The translations under genes were made by a program, and so were the position numbers. 64,000 nucleotides of DNA from Dipteris shenzhenensis. Its lineage: Eukaryota; Polypodiophyta; Polypodiopsida; Gleicheniales. The notes under the pieces are model-generated. The model was not told the origin of the DNA. It saw only the letters and a list, made by a program, of their open reading frames with translations, and searched no databases. Shown in pieces: positions 32,135 to 43,645 of the stretch. Where the stretch lies: the NCBI GenBank assembly GCA_047967505.1, contig CM106538.1, one strand, 5' to 3'. Position 1 is the stretch's first letter. Every line of letters starts with the position of its first letter.

Positions 32135-32650
32135 GACCAAGTAACAGCAAAGCTTCTCAATCATCCTTAAACTTCAAGTCCATGAGCTAGTGTCTAGGTT
32201 TTTTTTTCTCTTTTCCATTAGTTATGCTGAGATAATATTGATTCTTTGAATTAATGATAGTATACTAAGTCTCAAAAAATGTGCAAGACTTACTCCTTAA
32301 GTGTGTAATTTCAAGTGGTAAATGAGTAGCCTAATTCTAATGTTACTATATATACATGCCTCAATTGGAAAGGCTTTAGGAGGAATAATACCCCACGTGC
32401 TTAGTCTACACCCCTTATGTCCTCCTTATCAAGAGCAAGCATATCTATTTTATAGTACAAGGAAGCAAAGTTAATCTAGGGATAACATGTGGCTTTACAT
32501 TCAATTCAGATGCGATAACACATTATAAGGCAAAAAAAATGCATGATGGAGATTCATCCTTTCAAAAGCTAGGAGGATAGTACAAGCATATTGGATTATT
32601 TTTTAAAGTGTAGGCCAAACTAAAAGCATCTACTATCATTATGATACATG

Positions 32651-32730
32651 GAGAGAAAGATATAAGGTATGTATTGGATTTATTATGAAGGAGAGAAAGA
32701 GATAAGGTATGTATTGGATTTATTATGAAG
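32651..32730. repeat. 40-bp tandem duplication
   Basis: GAGAGAAAGA(T/G)ATAAGGTAT begins both copies (32651 and 32691), identical but for one base by eye. Confidence 0.85.
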
Positions 32731-33231
32731 GAATCATTTTAAATTTTTGATAGTAAAGGCAACTTGCTATATGAAAAGAAAGAATCTAAAAGAGATGTGA
32801 GCTTATTTTAAGAGTCTTTTTTATTTCTTTACTCTAATAGTGTGTGAGAGAAAGCAACTCTTGTGGACTTTCCTTCTCGAAGAAATTGATGGTGCTTGCA
32901 CAAGGGAATATTTATTTTTCGGTTAAGGCTTGATCTATGTGCATAAAAGTTTTGTTTTCTTTTTATTGAAATCACAAAAAGAGAGAGAGAGAGAGAGGGA
33001 GAGAAAGGGTCCACCACTAGTATGACACAAACCATACTTACCATACTTGAGGGTGTTTACAATTAGAGCCACCCATGCCTGCCCATGCTGCATTGAATGT
33101 ACCTAGCGATGGTTAGTAGTATGTAAACACACGGAAGCAACCATCCATTTTGAAGACGTGCATGTGGAAAGCTTTGTATTTGTGGCCAATATGCAAGAAC
33201 GAGTTGTAACTTGATAGGAGGGAGTGCCAGG

Positions 33232-33918
33232 ATGCAGCCCGCCCGTCTCATACCCACAATCAGGCTTGTGCATGTCTGCCCGCCGATCGTGGTACAAGCT
33301 GATACCTCGAATTTTCGATCCCTCGTTCAAGAACTCACAGGCAATACCCAGATCAGTCCCTCTGAAAGCCCCCAGACCAGCTGCACCTTGCAGAAGAAGT
33401 ATCGCTCACTCGCAAACGACAATGAGTGCCCAATACTGAAACTTGCTTCTGCACCAGGCCTTGATCAAAGTGGAAGTAACTGCGACGAATCTAGCATCTC
33501 AAAAGTTTCAGGGGAATCCCGCGAAGATGCGAACATTCTCAACTCTTGCATTCGGAGCACCGATTGCAACATCGAAGTGACGAGCGTGCTGGCAAATGAG
33601 AGTCTTCCCTGTCTTTTGGATGGGCCGCCGTTGAAAAAGCGGAAACGCGGGGACACAGAGAGCAGGGACAAGTCGATTCCTTCAGCGCTTGAAGGCGCCA
33701 GAGAACCTGCCATGCTCACAATGGACTCGCTGGTTACAGAACTCTTCTCATATGAAACTGCACTAGAACTCGCATCAACACTATCATCTTCGAGGCCGGC
33801 ATCTTCTACGTGTCCTTTCCAGAACGCTTCCGATGACCCACTAGCACTGAAAATCTTTCCTGATCTTTCCGATGATCTTGACGTCCTCTGCAACTTTGAG
33901 TTTTCTCTCTTCTCATGA
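33232..33918 (+). CDS. VQ-motif-containing protein
   Basis: VQ proteins are plant nuclear cofactors that bind WRKY transcription factors and are often MAP-kinase substrates in stress and defence signalling. The 228-residue product has the motif 'NFRSLVQELTG' at residues 27-37 (FxxxVQxxTG), preceded by 'IRLVHVCPPIVVQADT', as in the family's N-terminal block. A basic 'PPLKKRKRGD' near residue 140 fits a nuclear signal, and the rest is Ser/Asp/Glu-rich with a hydrophobic-acidic C-terminus. The start is the first ATG (33232). The frame stays open only 21 bases upstream, back to a TTG at 33211. Single exon, as is common for VQ genes. No frame damage, so probably functional. Confidence 0.85.
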   Translation: MQPARLIPTIRLVHVCPPIVVQADTSNFRSLVQELTGNTQISPSESPQTSCTLQKKYRSLANDNECPILKLASAPGLDQSGSNCDESSISKVSGESREDANILNSCIRSTDCNIEVTSVLANESLPCLLDGPPLKKRKRGDTESRDKSIPSALEGAREPAMLTMDSLVTELFSYETALELASTLSSSRPASSTCPFQNASDDPLALKIFPDLSDDLDVLCNFEFSLFS

Positions 33919-34391
33919 AGATGTCGTAAGTCCTTACAAACGGTGATCTTCTCGGTGAGAAACAGAACCGTAGTGGCGTCCTTATTGACTCCGCAGGTAC
34001 ATATTAAGAATCATCAGGTATGGTGTTCAGTTTTTCGACTCGACAGGATCTCTTTCCTCTCAACGCGTATAACGGTATCCCAGAGATATACTCTCAGGTC
34101 CTTCCCTTATCCGACATCTCTATTCATTCTGCGATGTTGGCCCTCAACCCCTGTCTATTGAGAATCATGTCGTCGATTCCCATATTCTACGATGAAATTC
34201 CATTTTCTCAACGGCATGTTTAGTCTCAGTGTGTTATTGATTGTCTATGGTGCTCTAGTTGAGAATTGTAACTTTCGGGCTAAGGAGTACAACCTTCCTT
34301 CCTTTCTACGATATTAGGTGTTCGAGCTGAGAGCCTATATTGTCTTTCCCTTCTCCGTCTTTCCCTTCTCCGTTTTAGCTCGCCGGACGTG

Positions 34392-34725
34392 GTGACAGAG
34401 TTTGATTAATCAACAATTAGTGTGAATCCGTGGCAAAGCTCGTTGAATGTGAATGGAAATTGGAATGGGCTTGAGGAAAGATGGCATCATTAAAGCTCGT
34501 TTCTCTAAGCAGCTCTTGGAATTTTGAAGCAATGGGCAGGGGGAAGGATTCCATCATAAAAGCCTATTCCATTCCCCAAGCGCATTTAATTTGATCCCGG
34601 ATATGCAAGTGACACGGTTTGATTAATCAACAACCGTGTGAATCCGTGCCAAAGCTTTTGGATTTTGGAACGAATGGGCTTCAATGAAAGCCCGTTTCTC
34701 CAAGTAATTCCTTGAGCTATTGGAA
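34392..34725. repeat. Diverged direct repeat (217-bp period)
   Basis: GTGACA..GTTTGATTAATCAACAA occurs at 34392 and 34609, with matching downstream phrases (GTGAATCCGTG.CAAAGCT, AAAGC(T/C)CGTTTCTC.AAG). Non-coding. Confidence 0.75.
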
Positions 34726-34890
34726 GTTCGAATCGAATCTCAAAGGAATGGCCTTGGGATTCTCGGAAAAAAAAAAAGGAATGGCCTTGGGGAAGGATTC
34801 CATCACCAAAGGAGATCTCTCCAATTCCCCAATTGCGTTCGTCTAGGATTCAGATACAATTTTACAAAAGTGAAGCCTTTGGAGCAGCCG

Positions 34891-35164
34891 AGTACCACTT
34901 TTTATTTGTTTTTTAAAAGAGCACAAGGGAAAGATCACTATTTACCTTGTGGCCTTAATCCTCTAATGCACATACATATCTCCTTGTTATCTCTTCCTCT
35001 TGTACATACCTATCCATATGTTATAGCCCAGTACCACTTTTTGTTTGTTTTTTAAAAGAGCACAAGGGAAAGATCACTATTTACCTTGTGCCCTTAATCC
35101 TCTAATGCACATACATAACTGCTTGTTATCTCTTCCTCTCGTACATACCTATCCATATGTTATG
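34891..35164. repeat. 139-bp tandem duplication
   Basis: Copies 34891-35029 and 35030-35164 start AGTACCACTTTTT and include AGAGCACAAGGGAAAGATCA and CATACCTATCCATATGTTAT. Only a handful of differences, so the duplication is recent. Confidence 0.9.
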
Positions 35165-35381
35165 TCTTCTATTGTCAAGAACTGCTATCTTATGGCTATC
35201 TACTTTATCATGCTCACTCTTCAATCCTACCTATTTCGAAGAAGAGCACCATCAAGACCCCTTCAAATTTTTGTGCATGCTTGTAGGTCATGCTACATGC
35301 AGTATCCTATCAATTCCAAATGTGTCAGGTACTTAGATAGATGAAAATGAACTCTGGCCAAGTACGCCCCCTATACTATTA

Positions 35382-35382
35382 T

Positions 35383-35425
<43 letters not shown>

Positions 35426-35437
35426 CCCTCCCTGCCC

Positions 35438-35502
<65 letters not shown>
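35382..35502. repeat. (CT)n microsatellite
   Basis: About 120 bp of CTCTCT with one interruption (CGCTCCCTCCCTGCCCCCCT). ORFs here are artefacts. Confidence 0.97.
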
Positions 35503-35508
<6 letters not shown>

Positions 35509-35717
35509 CTTTTCATACATGTTTGATCCTTTGAGAGAATAAAAGCACAAGAACATGTACATCAAGTTTGAGGCTAATATATTCATGTCCAAGTTTGAGA
35601 TGAAAAAACTCAATGAAGAGCATTCACATCAATGGCTTCATCCTGAGCCAAGTCTAACGCGCCAAACAAGTCTATCTCTAACTCTATACCGAGTTAATAT
35701 CCTATATCATCATCGCA

Positions 35718-36560
35718 CTATAGCTTCGTACATTCACCTAAGACTTGATCGTCTTCAATAAAGTGTGGTGATTCTTGATGATGATCATCTTCTTCCTCAA
35801 TATCTTGATCTCCATCTTCCTCCCATACAATGTCATTATGCGCATCTTCTTCTTTGCTCATATTGTGATCTTCATCTTCTTCGCTAGATCCATCTGGATC
35901 AATTGGATCCAGCATTGGTAGTGGCATCTCCATATCCACATTTCTATCTTCAAAAATTTCTTAGTTCATGGTGCAGCTTGGATCATGTACCATCATCTTG
36001 GATCAAAACGATCCGGATGAAAAACCACCTATATTGAAGATCGGTGCCAAATGCCATCAATTATATATATGAAATTATGCTTAAGTACATGTATCAATGG
36101 ATCTTTAAAAACAAATACTTCAATTAATTAAATCATTAGTATGCACCTGGTCATAATGCTCGGGAAGAACAAAAGTATCACTTTCATTGGTCCAAAGTTT
36201 GGTGGAGTCTATTACAAAGAAACCGCTACTGTCTTTTCTCACTGTCGCATGGGGATCATTGTAAATAGTTCTAAACCATTTTACATCAAGAATGAAAATA
36301 CTAAATCATCTGAAATCAATTTCATAGATTTCGCGTATGGTTCCACAATAATCCAACTGTGAGGAGAGAAGATTGGTATCCGAAGCACTTGCTCGGCTAT
36401 CTTGTGTGAAGTTAGCCATGACTCCACAATCATATGTGACTCTCTTTGAATCGATGCATTCCACATGAAAATGTCGTCCATATGACCATAATGCACTGTA
36501 CTTTTTGTACCGCAAAAGAGCATCATTAAAATAATGAAGATGCATCTATTTTATAGCATA
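35718..36560 (-). pseudogene. CACTA-2 transposase fragment, DUF4216 region and acidic tail
   Basis: On the minus strand 'DCGVMANFTQDS' then 'LDYCGTIREIYEIDF' and, after a frame change near 36300, 'IFILDVKWFRTIYNDPHAT' and 'SSGFFVIDSTKLWTNESDTF' with 'VLPEHYDQ'. A GT...AG intron-like gap (about 36060-36155) follows, at the same place as in CACTA-1. The last exon reads 'FHPDRFDPR' (stop where Trp is expected) and 'WYM', then in another frame 'EIFEDRNVDMEM' and a very acidic tail to 35718. This is the C-terminal half of a Tnp2-like protein. Confidence 0.82.
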
Positions 36561-36962
36561 TATTGCCACAAATAATTACTTAATTACATCAAGAGGTAAG
36601 AAACTTACATGCATCATACATCCAGATGATAACTCTCACTCGCACTCATTTATTATCTCTCCATCGCATTCGGCTTTATGTAGAGCCAGTTGTAGCTAAT
36701 CAAGTGACATGTGAGTGGGAAGAAGGGCGAGATCCCATGGATATGGTTGTGATCTCCTGTAAATTGCTCTGAATCTCTTCCTTGTAACTATTCGTTTTGC
36801 TTTGGCCGCTTCATATCTCTCAATCTACTTCTGCATCTCCTTGCTATTGAGGATACAAAACTTGTAGAATTTCTCCATTTGCTCTTCGCTCATCTTTCTT
36901 TCAATCCCTTTTCCTTGGGGAACCTCGCCAACAATGTAATCATCATCCTTGTTATGCCAAGC

Positions 36963-37265
36963 CTACGGCATATTGGGGTCCGTGGATGCAAGAAACTTCG
37001 TGATATATACTAATGACTCTTGCACAATCCATCCCTCTACCATGCTTGCTTCTAGTCTTGCTCTTTGTCTTACAAATCCCTTCAAAGTTTTCATAAACTG
37101 GTCGAGAAAAAACATCCACTGACTATGAATGGTACTTGCAATGGTCACCTCATCAACTATGTGCACAAGCAAGCGCACTTGAGTTGTCATAATGCTCGAG
37201 GGAAAGTGCTTCTCAAGCAAGCATATGGCTTCGATGGAATCCACCCTAGCCTTCTTGATGCTCAA
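36963..37265 (-). pseudogene. CACTA-2 transposase fragment, DUF4218 region
   Basis: The open frame has 'AICLLEKHFPSSIMTTQVRL' followed by 'LVHIVDEVTIASTIHSQW' and 'MKTLKGFVRQRARLEASMVE' and 'GWIVQESLVYI', matching DUF4218 (LCxLExxFPPxFFDIMxHLxxHLVEE, RYMxxLKGYVRN). It is more intact than the CACTA-1 copy. The upstream transposase core is not seen: further along the strand lies CT-rich repeat DNA (37560-38060). Confidence 0.85.
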
Positions 37266-37559
37266 TATGTAGATCTCTTTTTGAGATATCCACCTATTTC
37301 ACATGCCCATGTAAGATATATTCATAATCAGTCTACAGATTATTCACCTTAAATTAAAGAAAATGCAATCAATGTGATTTGATAGTAAGCATACCTCACA
37401 ATACCATTGATCTTGAATATAGCATTTCTAACATCTTCTTGTAAGCACCCTTTTACTATAATTGGGAGGATGAACTATCAAAACGACAAAGGAGTCATGT
37501 CAATAATATAACATAATCATAATTACACTAATGCATCACGATTATTGGTATACTAATCC

Positions 37560-38070
37560 TACATCTTATGCTCTTTTCCCCTCTTTCAATCTCTTTTTCC
37601 CCTCTTTCAATCTCTTTTCCCCTCTTTCAAACATATGCTTTCTCTCTTTCAATCTCTTATGCATATGTTTTTTCTTCTCTTATGCTTGTGCTTATGCATG
37701 AGCATATGTCTCCTTCTCCTTCTCCTTCTCCTTTCCTTCTCTTCTTTTTCCCTCTCTTTTTCTCTTCTTTTCATAAGCATATGCCTATGCCTATGCTTAT
37801 GCTTATGCTTATGCTTATGTATGAGCATATGCTCATATGCTTATGCGTAAGCATAAGCATATGCTTTCTCTATTTTTCTCTTATGCATATGCTTTCTCTC
37901 TTTTTTCTCTTATGCATATTTGGTTCTTTTCCCCTCTTCTTCCTCTTCTTTTCCCCTCTCTTTCTCTTATGCTTCTCCTTCTCTTTTCCTTCTCTTATGC
38001 TTCTTTTATGCTTATGTTTCTCTCATATGCTTTCCGTCTTATGCATATGCTTATTTCCTTCTCCTTAGTT
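37560..38070. repeat. TTATGC/CATATGC and CTTCTC low-complexity block
   Basis: Repeats of TTATGCTTATGC and TCTTTTCCCCTCTTTCAATC, with a self-complementary GCATATGCTCATATGC zone near 37820-37860. It separates the minus-strand Tnp2-like and plus-strand TnpA-like parts. Long hydrophobic ORFs here are composition artefacts. Confidence 0.85.
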
Positions 38071-38165
38071 GTATTCGGTTCTTTCTTTACATGCTCCTTA
38101 GCCATATTTGGTTCTTTTTTTTTCCAAACAGATTCTAAATGGAATAAGCACGCCCTCACCCACGG

Positions 38166-38600
38166 GTGTCCTCCCTAAACCCCAACCCAGTTCCCCATGT
38201 CGCAAGGATTATAGACATAGCTTCTCTACTAGCTCATGTAAAAGAGAAGATTACGCAAGAGAGTGACTGGGTGAAGTACAACATGGGGGTGCGTGCTTCT
38301 GGGTGGGGTCCAAGCCAAAGGGTAGTGGAGCAAGGGCATCTTAGGAATGCATGACATAACCTACGGGATCTCTGTAGGTTGTGGAGAGACCGCCACGACT
38401 AGTGGAGCCTCAAATATGATTGTGTAAAGGACATAATGGATTGTGTGGAGGCATTCATGGATTGTGAGTACATAATCGCTGAAGAGCATGACTGCATATT
38501 AGAAGAGGTGGAGGATGAGGTCCCCAGTGACCCACCTAACGGTGCGGAGAAGGAAAGTACCTCAGACAGTAATGCAAAGCAGTAGACCTCCTCCACCATT
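38166..38600 (+). pseudogene. Unrecognised ORF block upstream of the TnpA-like gene
   Basis: Coding-like text on the plus strand with two stops: 'IIDIASLLAHVKEKITQESD' then 'VKYNMGVRASGWGPSQRVVE' and 'WSLKYDCVKDIMDCVEAFMD' and an acidic end with 'EEVEDEVPSDPPN'. The residue balance looks like real protein. I could not place it. It may be a first exon of the CACTA-2 plus-strand gene. Confidence 0.35.
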
Positions 38601-38986
38601 TTGGCATTTTTAGAGAATGTCTCTTTTGGAGACATATATTTTTTATATACATAATATTGGAGACATACTTTTTGTCTCTAATTTATATATATATATGAAA
38701 ATCTTATTGGATTCCACTTGTCTTTCATAAATATTTGTCTTTTCAAAACTATCTTTTCATAATTGTCTTAAGTAAATAATTATCCTTTCATATTTATTAT
38801 TTATGCGTTGATCAATGTCATTTCATAATTTTCACAAGTGCTTAATTGCCTACCTGTAATTTCTTGAGTTTGAATTTCATAATTGTCTAAAGTAATTAAT
38901 TGTCTTTCTGCTTCTTACCCACTCTTGTTTTTTGTTTTTTGTTTTTGTGTTTGTGTCTATGTTTGTCCAATCCCCCCAAATTAGAC

Positions 38987-40540
38987 ATGGGATCACGTCG
39001 CATGTCCGACGAGTACGGAAACCCTTGTAGGAGGAGACATCATGATCTCTACTCTCCAGAGGACTTTGATTCCACTCAGGCGACACCTCAGGGGCCTACC
39101 CCTGTGACTAGACTCCTTTCAGATGTAGCACTATGACTACCCCTCGGGGAACTTCTTTGCTAGCAACCCATGGCTTTGTCGGGAGTCCTGACGAGTTTAT
39201 CGCACAGATGACCGATGCGGAGGCAGCGAGGTTTTTCTCTCTACTATCCCAGAGGACCTCAACAAATCCCTCTCTTACACTGACAGCTAGACCTACTATC
39301 CAGCCATCCCCTCTAGCCCCTTCGACTGAGTAGTCATCACCTAGGCATGCTCATCGTAAGGGAAGGAAGAGTAGGAAGGGTCGCTTATGTTATGCTGACT
39401 CGAGAGATGTAGACGAGTCAGCACACTCACATCCCTACAGGTCTCCACTTGGTCCTGAGACTCAGTGCTAGTCAAGTCCCTTGCCCTCTCCTACTCCCAC
39501 TACTACTCCTTGCTCCGTAAGCACTCGCAGTAATGCCACTCGCTCTGACTCTGCTACTACCATGACTCTGCCACTACCATGAGTCTTCCTTACCATGGTT
39601 GCTAGAGAGAGAATAGAAAATAAAAAGGGCTCAGCAATGATGGCCACCATAAGGCGGTTGATGAGCCACCACTTCAAGAGTGGCATAGCTACTGACTAGC
39701 GATACCAAGATGAGGGAAAGAAGCAAACAGTCATCGATGAATTGAAAAGACAATATCCTAACCCTCCAAATTGGGAGTTCAATTTGAATTACATGAAAGA
39801 GCGCACAGGGGTCCTCTTGAAGCATCGTAGGTCAACCTTGCATACTTCCATCGCAAAGGGGAAGGCTAAACCCAGCTGGGTAGACAAAGTTGACTGGAAG
39901 TTTTTCAAGAAACAGTACAGGGACCATCCCAAACTATTCCAGGGTCAGAGGAGGGCTGCAAGGAGATGGTTGGACTCCGTAGGTACTTCGCACTTTGGTG
40001 TAGGTGGATGGTTGGCGTTCGAGGCAACCGTGGTAAGTCTACTTCTTATCATTTAATGTATTGTTCTATTTGTTTTACTACATATTGCATGCACTTTATC
40101 TAACTCTCGTAAATTGGGCCCACAGCAAGCTACGATGGGTCATCTTCCTACGCACATAGAGATGAGATGCGTGTTTCACGTAGGAACAAAGCCATGGTTT
40201 ATTGAGTAGGAGGCACTAGGAGTGACGATCGATTGGGCTGAGGTGGTTGTTTGCACGGTATAAGTCTACTCCTACTTGTAATCTCACTTTTTAAACTGTT
40301 TTATTCTTTAAGTTCCAATCTAATTTCCAATTGATATGGTTTTACTCTTAGAATCAAAGCTCGAACGTCCCATCAGTGGAGATGAGCGATGACAATGAGG
40401 GATTAGGCTTACACAGCTTCGACGAGGGCCAGGGATCAGGCGCATCTCACGAGGGCTAGGGATCAGGCATAGCTCATGAGGGCCAGGGATCAGGCCAGCA
40501 CAATGAGGATGAGGACAACAATTTGGATGAGCAGTAGTAG
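38987..40540 (+). pseudogene. CACTA-2 TnpA-like gene (Ptta/En/Spm-type), multi-exon, decayed
   Basis: En/Spm TnpA-like proteins bind element ends. The N-terminal part starts 'MGSRRMSDEYGNPCRRRHHD' and shifts frame at 39134 into 'MTTPRGTSLLATHGFVGSPD'. The core (39640-40032) has 'VIDELKRQYPNPPNWEFNLN' and 'SWVDKVDWKFFKKQYRDHPK' and 'RRAARRWLDSVGTSHFGVG', the layout of pfam Transposase_24 (aromatic-rich, W..xxW..xxF, NR.RR..GS). GT...AG introns run 40033-40125 and about 40258-40352. The last exon encodes three copies of an 'EGQGSG' repeat and ends at 'NNLDEQ'. Several in-frame stops. Family assignment is by pattern only. Confidence 0.6.
40424..40498 (+). repeat. In-frame tandem repeat in the TnpA-like C-terminus
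   Basis: Three units of about 27-33 bp (GAGGGCCAGGGATCAGGC and variants) code for repeated 'EGQGSG..H'. One unit carries a TAG. Confidence 0.8.
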
Positions 40541-40554
40541 TAGTTTGCATATAC

Positions 40555-40790
40555 TTTGCTAGCAGTAGTATTAGTAGTAGTTTGCATATACTTCGCCATG
40601 TATATGCTTTTGTATGTCGGATCGTTTGAGCGATTTTGTATCACCCTTTTTGAAAGGAGAATTTTGTAACAAACAACATTTGTTGTATATTTTCAACATG
40701 TATATACTTCTGTCGCTCTGCTCATTTGAGCGATTTTGTATCACCCTTTTCACAAGGGAAATTTTATATCAAAAAACATTCTTTTGTAAT
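40555..40790. repeat. Subterminal direct repeats of CACTA-2
   Basis: Two copies of a roughly 100-bp unit: ATGTATAT.CTT.TGT, TTTGAGCGATTTTGTATCAC and AAATTTT.TA.CAAA, at about 40600-40690 and 40698-40785. They are preceded by a shorter TTTGCATATACTT pair. Subterminal direct repeats are normal TnpA-type binding regions in CACTA elements. Confidence 0.7.
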
Positions 40791-40911
40791 TACTAAAAAA
40801 AAACATTATTGGGGAAAAACAGGGCTTATTGTGGCCCTGTTTAGCCCGACTAATATTTTTTTAAAGCTTCTGTTAATCGTCACTATATAGCAACATTATT
40901 TTCATCAGAAA

Positions 40912-40931
40912 AGGGCCTGTGCCTTGTAGTG
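40912..40931. mobile_element. CACTA-2 right terminus
   Basis: The plus strand ends GGGCCTGTGCCTTGTAGTG. Its reverse complement begins CACTACAAGGC, the signature CACTA end. The following three bases (AAA) would be the target duplication. I could not find the matching left terminus between 29000 and 35700. Confidence 0.7.
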
Positions 40932-43645
40932 AAAGGGGTATTATACAAAAAAGTTAATATGGAAAGGATGTGTTTTAATCATATAATATTCATAATAAGG
41001 AAGTTTAAAAAGAGACTATGATATAGCATTTATAAATTGTGCCCTACACCCCCCTCCTTAGAGGTTATCATTATGTTTCTGATGATGCAAAACACCAAAT
41101 GATGTCTTCCATGTTACTAAAGACAATATGCTTTCTTCTATCTTTACCTTTCTAAGTGAATTCTAAAGCAAGGATTTCAAAACCACATAACTATACATTT
41201 TTTTGTATAATTGCAACATTCATGATGTGAAAAGAAGAATTTCGATAATTGCGTACATATCGGCCATGCATGAATTTAAACAATTAATTTATGGTCCTAT
41301 AATTAGGCACACAAAATACCTTGTCAATATATGCTCTTGTACCAACAATGTGTGTAAATAGCTTGCCTATATGATGGCCATGCTCAAAATGTATTTTCTT
41401 ATCCATGTAATTTGAACTTGCAAACTTTTAAAAATGTATAGAATGCAAATGGTGCTAAATACCACACAAAATAAACTTCCAATGTATGAAATTTGAACTT
41501 ATGAATTTTATAGAATGCTCATGGTGCTGAATACCACACAAAAAACCCCAACATGAATCCCTTGATTTTGGGGAAAGGCAAATCTATGCCCATTTTTGGT
41601 TGACTAGGGCAATGACATTCAAGAAAACAACAAAAGGCTTACTTAACATTATTTCATAATAATGATCTAGAGGACTTGGATTTCTAGACATAAAAGTGAT
41701 GTCATAACCCTTTGAACATGACATTGACAATTAGGTTTTAAAATGTTCTTCTAGATATTGAGGATGAGAGTTGCCCCACTCTTGATGTTGATGTGAAAGG
41801 GTGATGGCAACCTCCTTTTAACTTTGAGTGAGGGAACCTTGTCAATTCTTTTCTACACCATGCATTTGATGTGGAGGCATTGCCAGGTAGTAGACAATGT
41901 CACTTGCATTAAACCTCATGTAGCCAACATAATGAAGGAAAAACCTACTCTTTTTTTGTTGTTATAGCTAGTATCATCAAAACTATTGATGCCTAAAGTG
42001 CACAAAGCTGCACTTCTTGTGGAAAATGTTTCACTCTCAAGGCACAAACCATCTCCAAATGCAAGGCATGCACATGAGGGAGATCCAAATTTTACTTAAT
42101 AGGGTAATGTATTTTTATTTTCAAGGCCTAAAACAACCCAATTATATAGCTCCCAGAAATTTTGCCTTAATAACCTCACCACTATTTCTTTCTTTGGTTG
42201 AAACATGAGGTTGGTCTTTTCTAGTTGTGGGCTATTTTCTCTCCATTACTCTTGGAACTTGCAAGTAATAAATATAAGATTTTATAATGTTAATCCCCAA
42301 GTTGCAACATTTTGGCAATCTCCTTGATGGTGCATCCTATTGGCAAAATCTAATTGAGGGCTCCTATGACTGGCAAGATCTTCTTGGGATTATGGGTTAA
42401 TCATGAGTTGTGGAAATGTCTTGAAGGGAGAGAATGTTGTGGCTATAGTGAATGGACTTTGGTGAGACTAACAAGCCATGCAATGTGGGTAATGCATGGA
42501 TTGACATCCTTGGCACGTGCTGTGCGCAACCATGTAAGTATGACCAATATAATGTGAAGCGATTTCATGATTGAAGGAGAGTGCATCATTGAGGTGGTAA
42601 TTGTAAGTGGCTTCTTCTATAGATCAAGATTATTTGCACAAACAAGGCTCTCTTTGACCAAGCTCATGAGATTCAATTCTTAGCATGTGGTTGTTAGCGT
42701 CTAATTTTGTTTAGTCTAGAGCTGATTGTGGTCCAAGCTCATGAGATTCAATTCTTTGCATGTGGTTGTTAGCATCTAATTTTGCCTGGTCCAGCCCTTA
42801 GATCATCCTTATTTTATTTGTAATAATATGGAGTCAACTTTACATATTAAGAATTTGGGCTCCCTTCTATCGGTTCATGCAATATTTTATGTTAGGGCTA
42901 GGCTTTGATTTTGAAACCTGAGGGAAAGTGATAAAAATTATGTGACTCAATTTCTAACATTCCCATGCTTTTTGAAGAGAATATCAATATCAGTTTCTAT
43001 CATGTGATCAATTGAAAGAATATTTTGTGCCAACTAACAAATGTACCACCAATGTCCTCTACAAGGCATGTATTACTATGGTGTCAATTTTTTAATTCCT
43101 TTAGTCATATGAGGTGTCTTGTTACCCATAACCACATTTTCACTAGCATTTTATTTGGATATTGTTTTGATACCAATCCTTTTCAAGAGTCATGTGGTTG
43201 CTTGCACCTAAATTAATCCACCAAGTATTTCCCCCTTGATGATCATGATCAATTTTGGAATTTTTGTAATGGAATATTGAGAGAGAAGGACTTTGTGTGC
43301 ATTTTGAGACACTCTCTATGTATTAAAAAGACTTTGTTAATTAGCAGAATGTTTAGAGTATCTATGCTATCGATCGACTTAATGTTGGTCCTAGTAGCTA
43401 TGTTGTATAATTGAACATTGACTATGTCTTATTTTTTCTTTCTACATTTAGGATCTTGGTCAATGACTTGAAATTTCACAATACTTTCGAATTATTGTGT
43501 ACATAATCCCAATATGTTGTGCTTCCATCATAATTTTATCTTATTATCTTTCTCTTCATACTATTTTCATCTTCCTCTTTTCCCTTTTAAAGAAAGGATT
43601 TCCTTGAAATTAATGCATCATTCATTGTTTTGACTTTTTTTCTAA
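40932..43645. other. No gene recognised; two tandem duplications
   Basis: AT-rich. An imperfect duplication of about 80 bp lies at 41411-41555 (TTTGAACTT..., GGTGCT.AATACCACACAAA) and a 75-bp-period one at 42658-42792 (CCAAGCTCATGAGATTCAAT, GCATGTGGTTGTTAGC). Nothing else can be supported. Confidence 0.5.
42658..42792. repeat. 75-bp-period tandem duplication
   Basis: CCAAGCTCATGAGATTCAAT starts both copies at 42658 and 42733; each ends at TCTAATTTTG. Confidence 0.85.

Larger units (their letters stand above)
30142..33231. other. No gene recognised; two tandem duplications
   Basis: Long AT-rich interval. A 116-codon plus-strand ORF (30276-30626) has no recognisable motif. Visible structure: a 67-bp tandem duplication (32002-32134) and a 40-bp one (32651-32730). 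A (GA)n-like run lies at 32980-33000. 33000-33231 would hold the promoter of the VQ gene, but I could not pick a convincing TATA box. Confidence 0.5.

Noticed and set aside
35341-35613. Ser/Leu repeat and Glu/Arg repeat ORFs
   Set aside because: Products of the (CT)n microsatellite on either strand.
37568-38178. Hydrophobic Leu/Ser/Phe-rich ORFs that could be read as membrane proteins
   Set aside because: The DNA is a TTATGC/CTTTTC low-complexity block; the same text appears in several overlapping frames.
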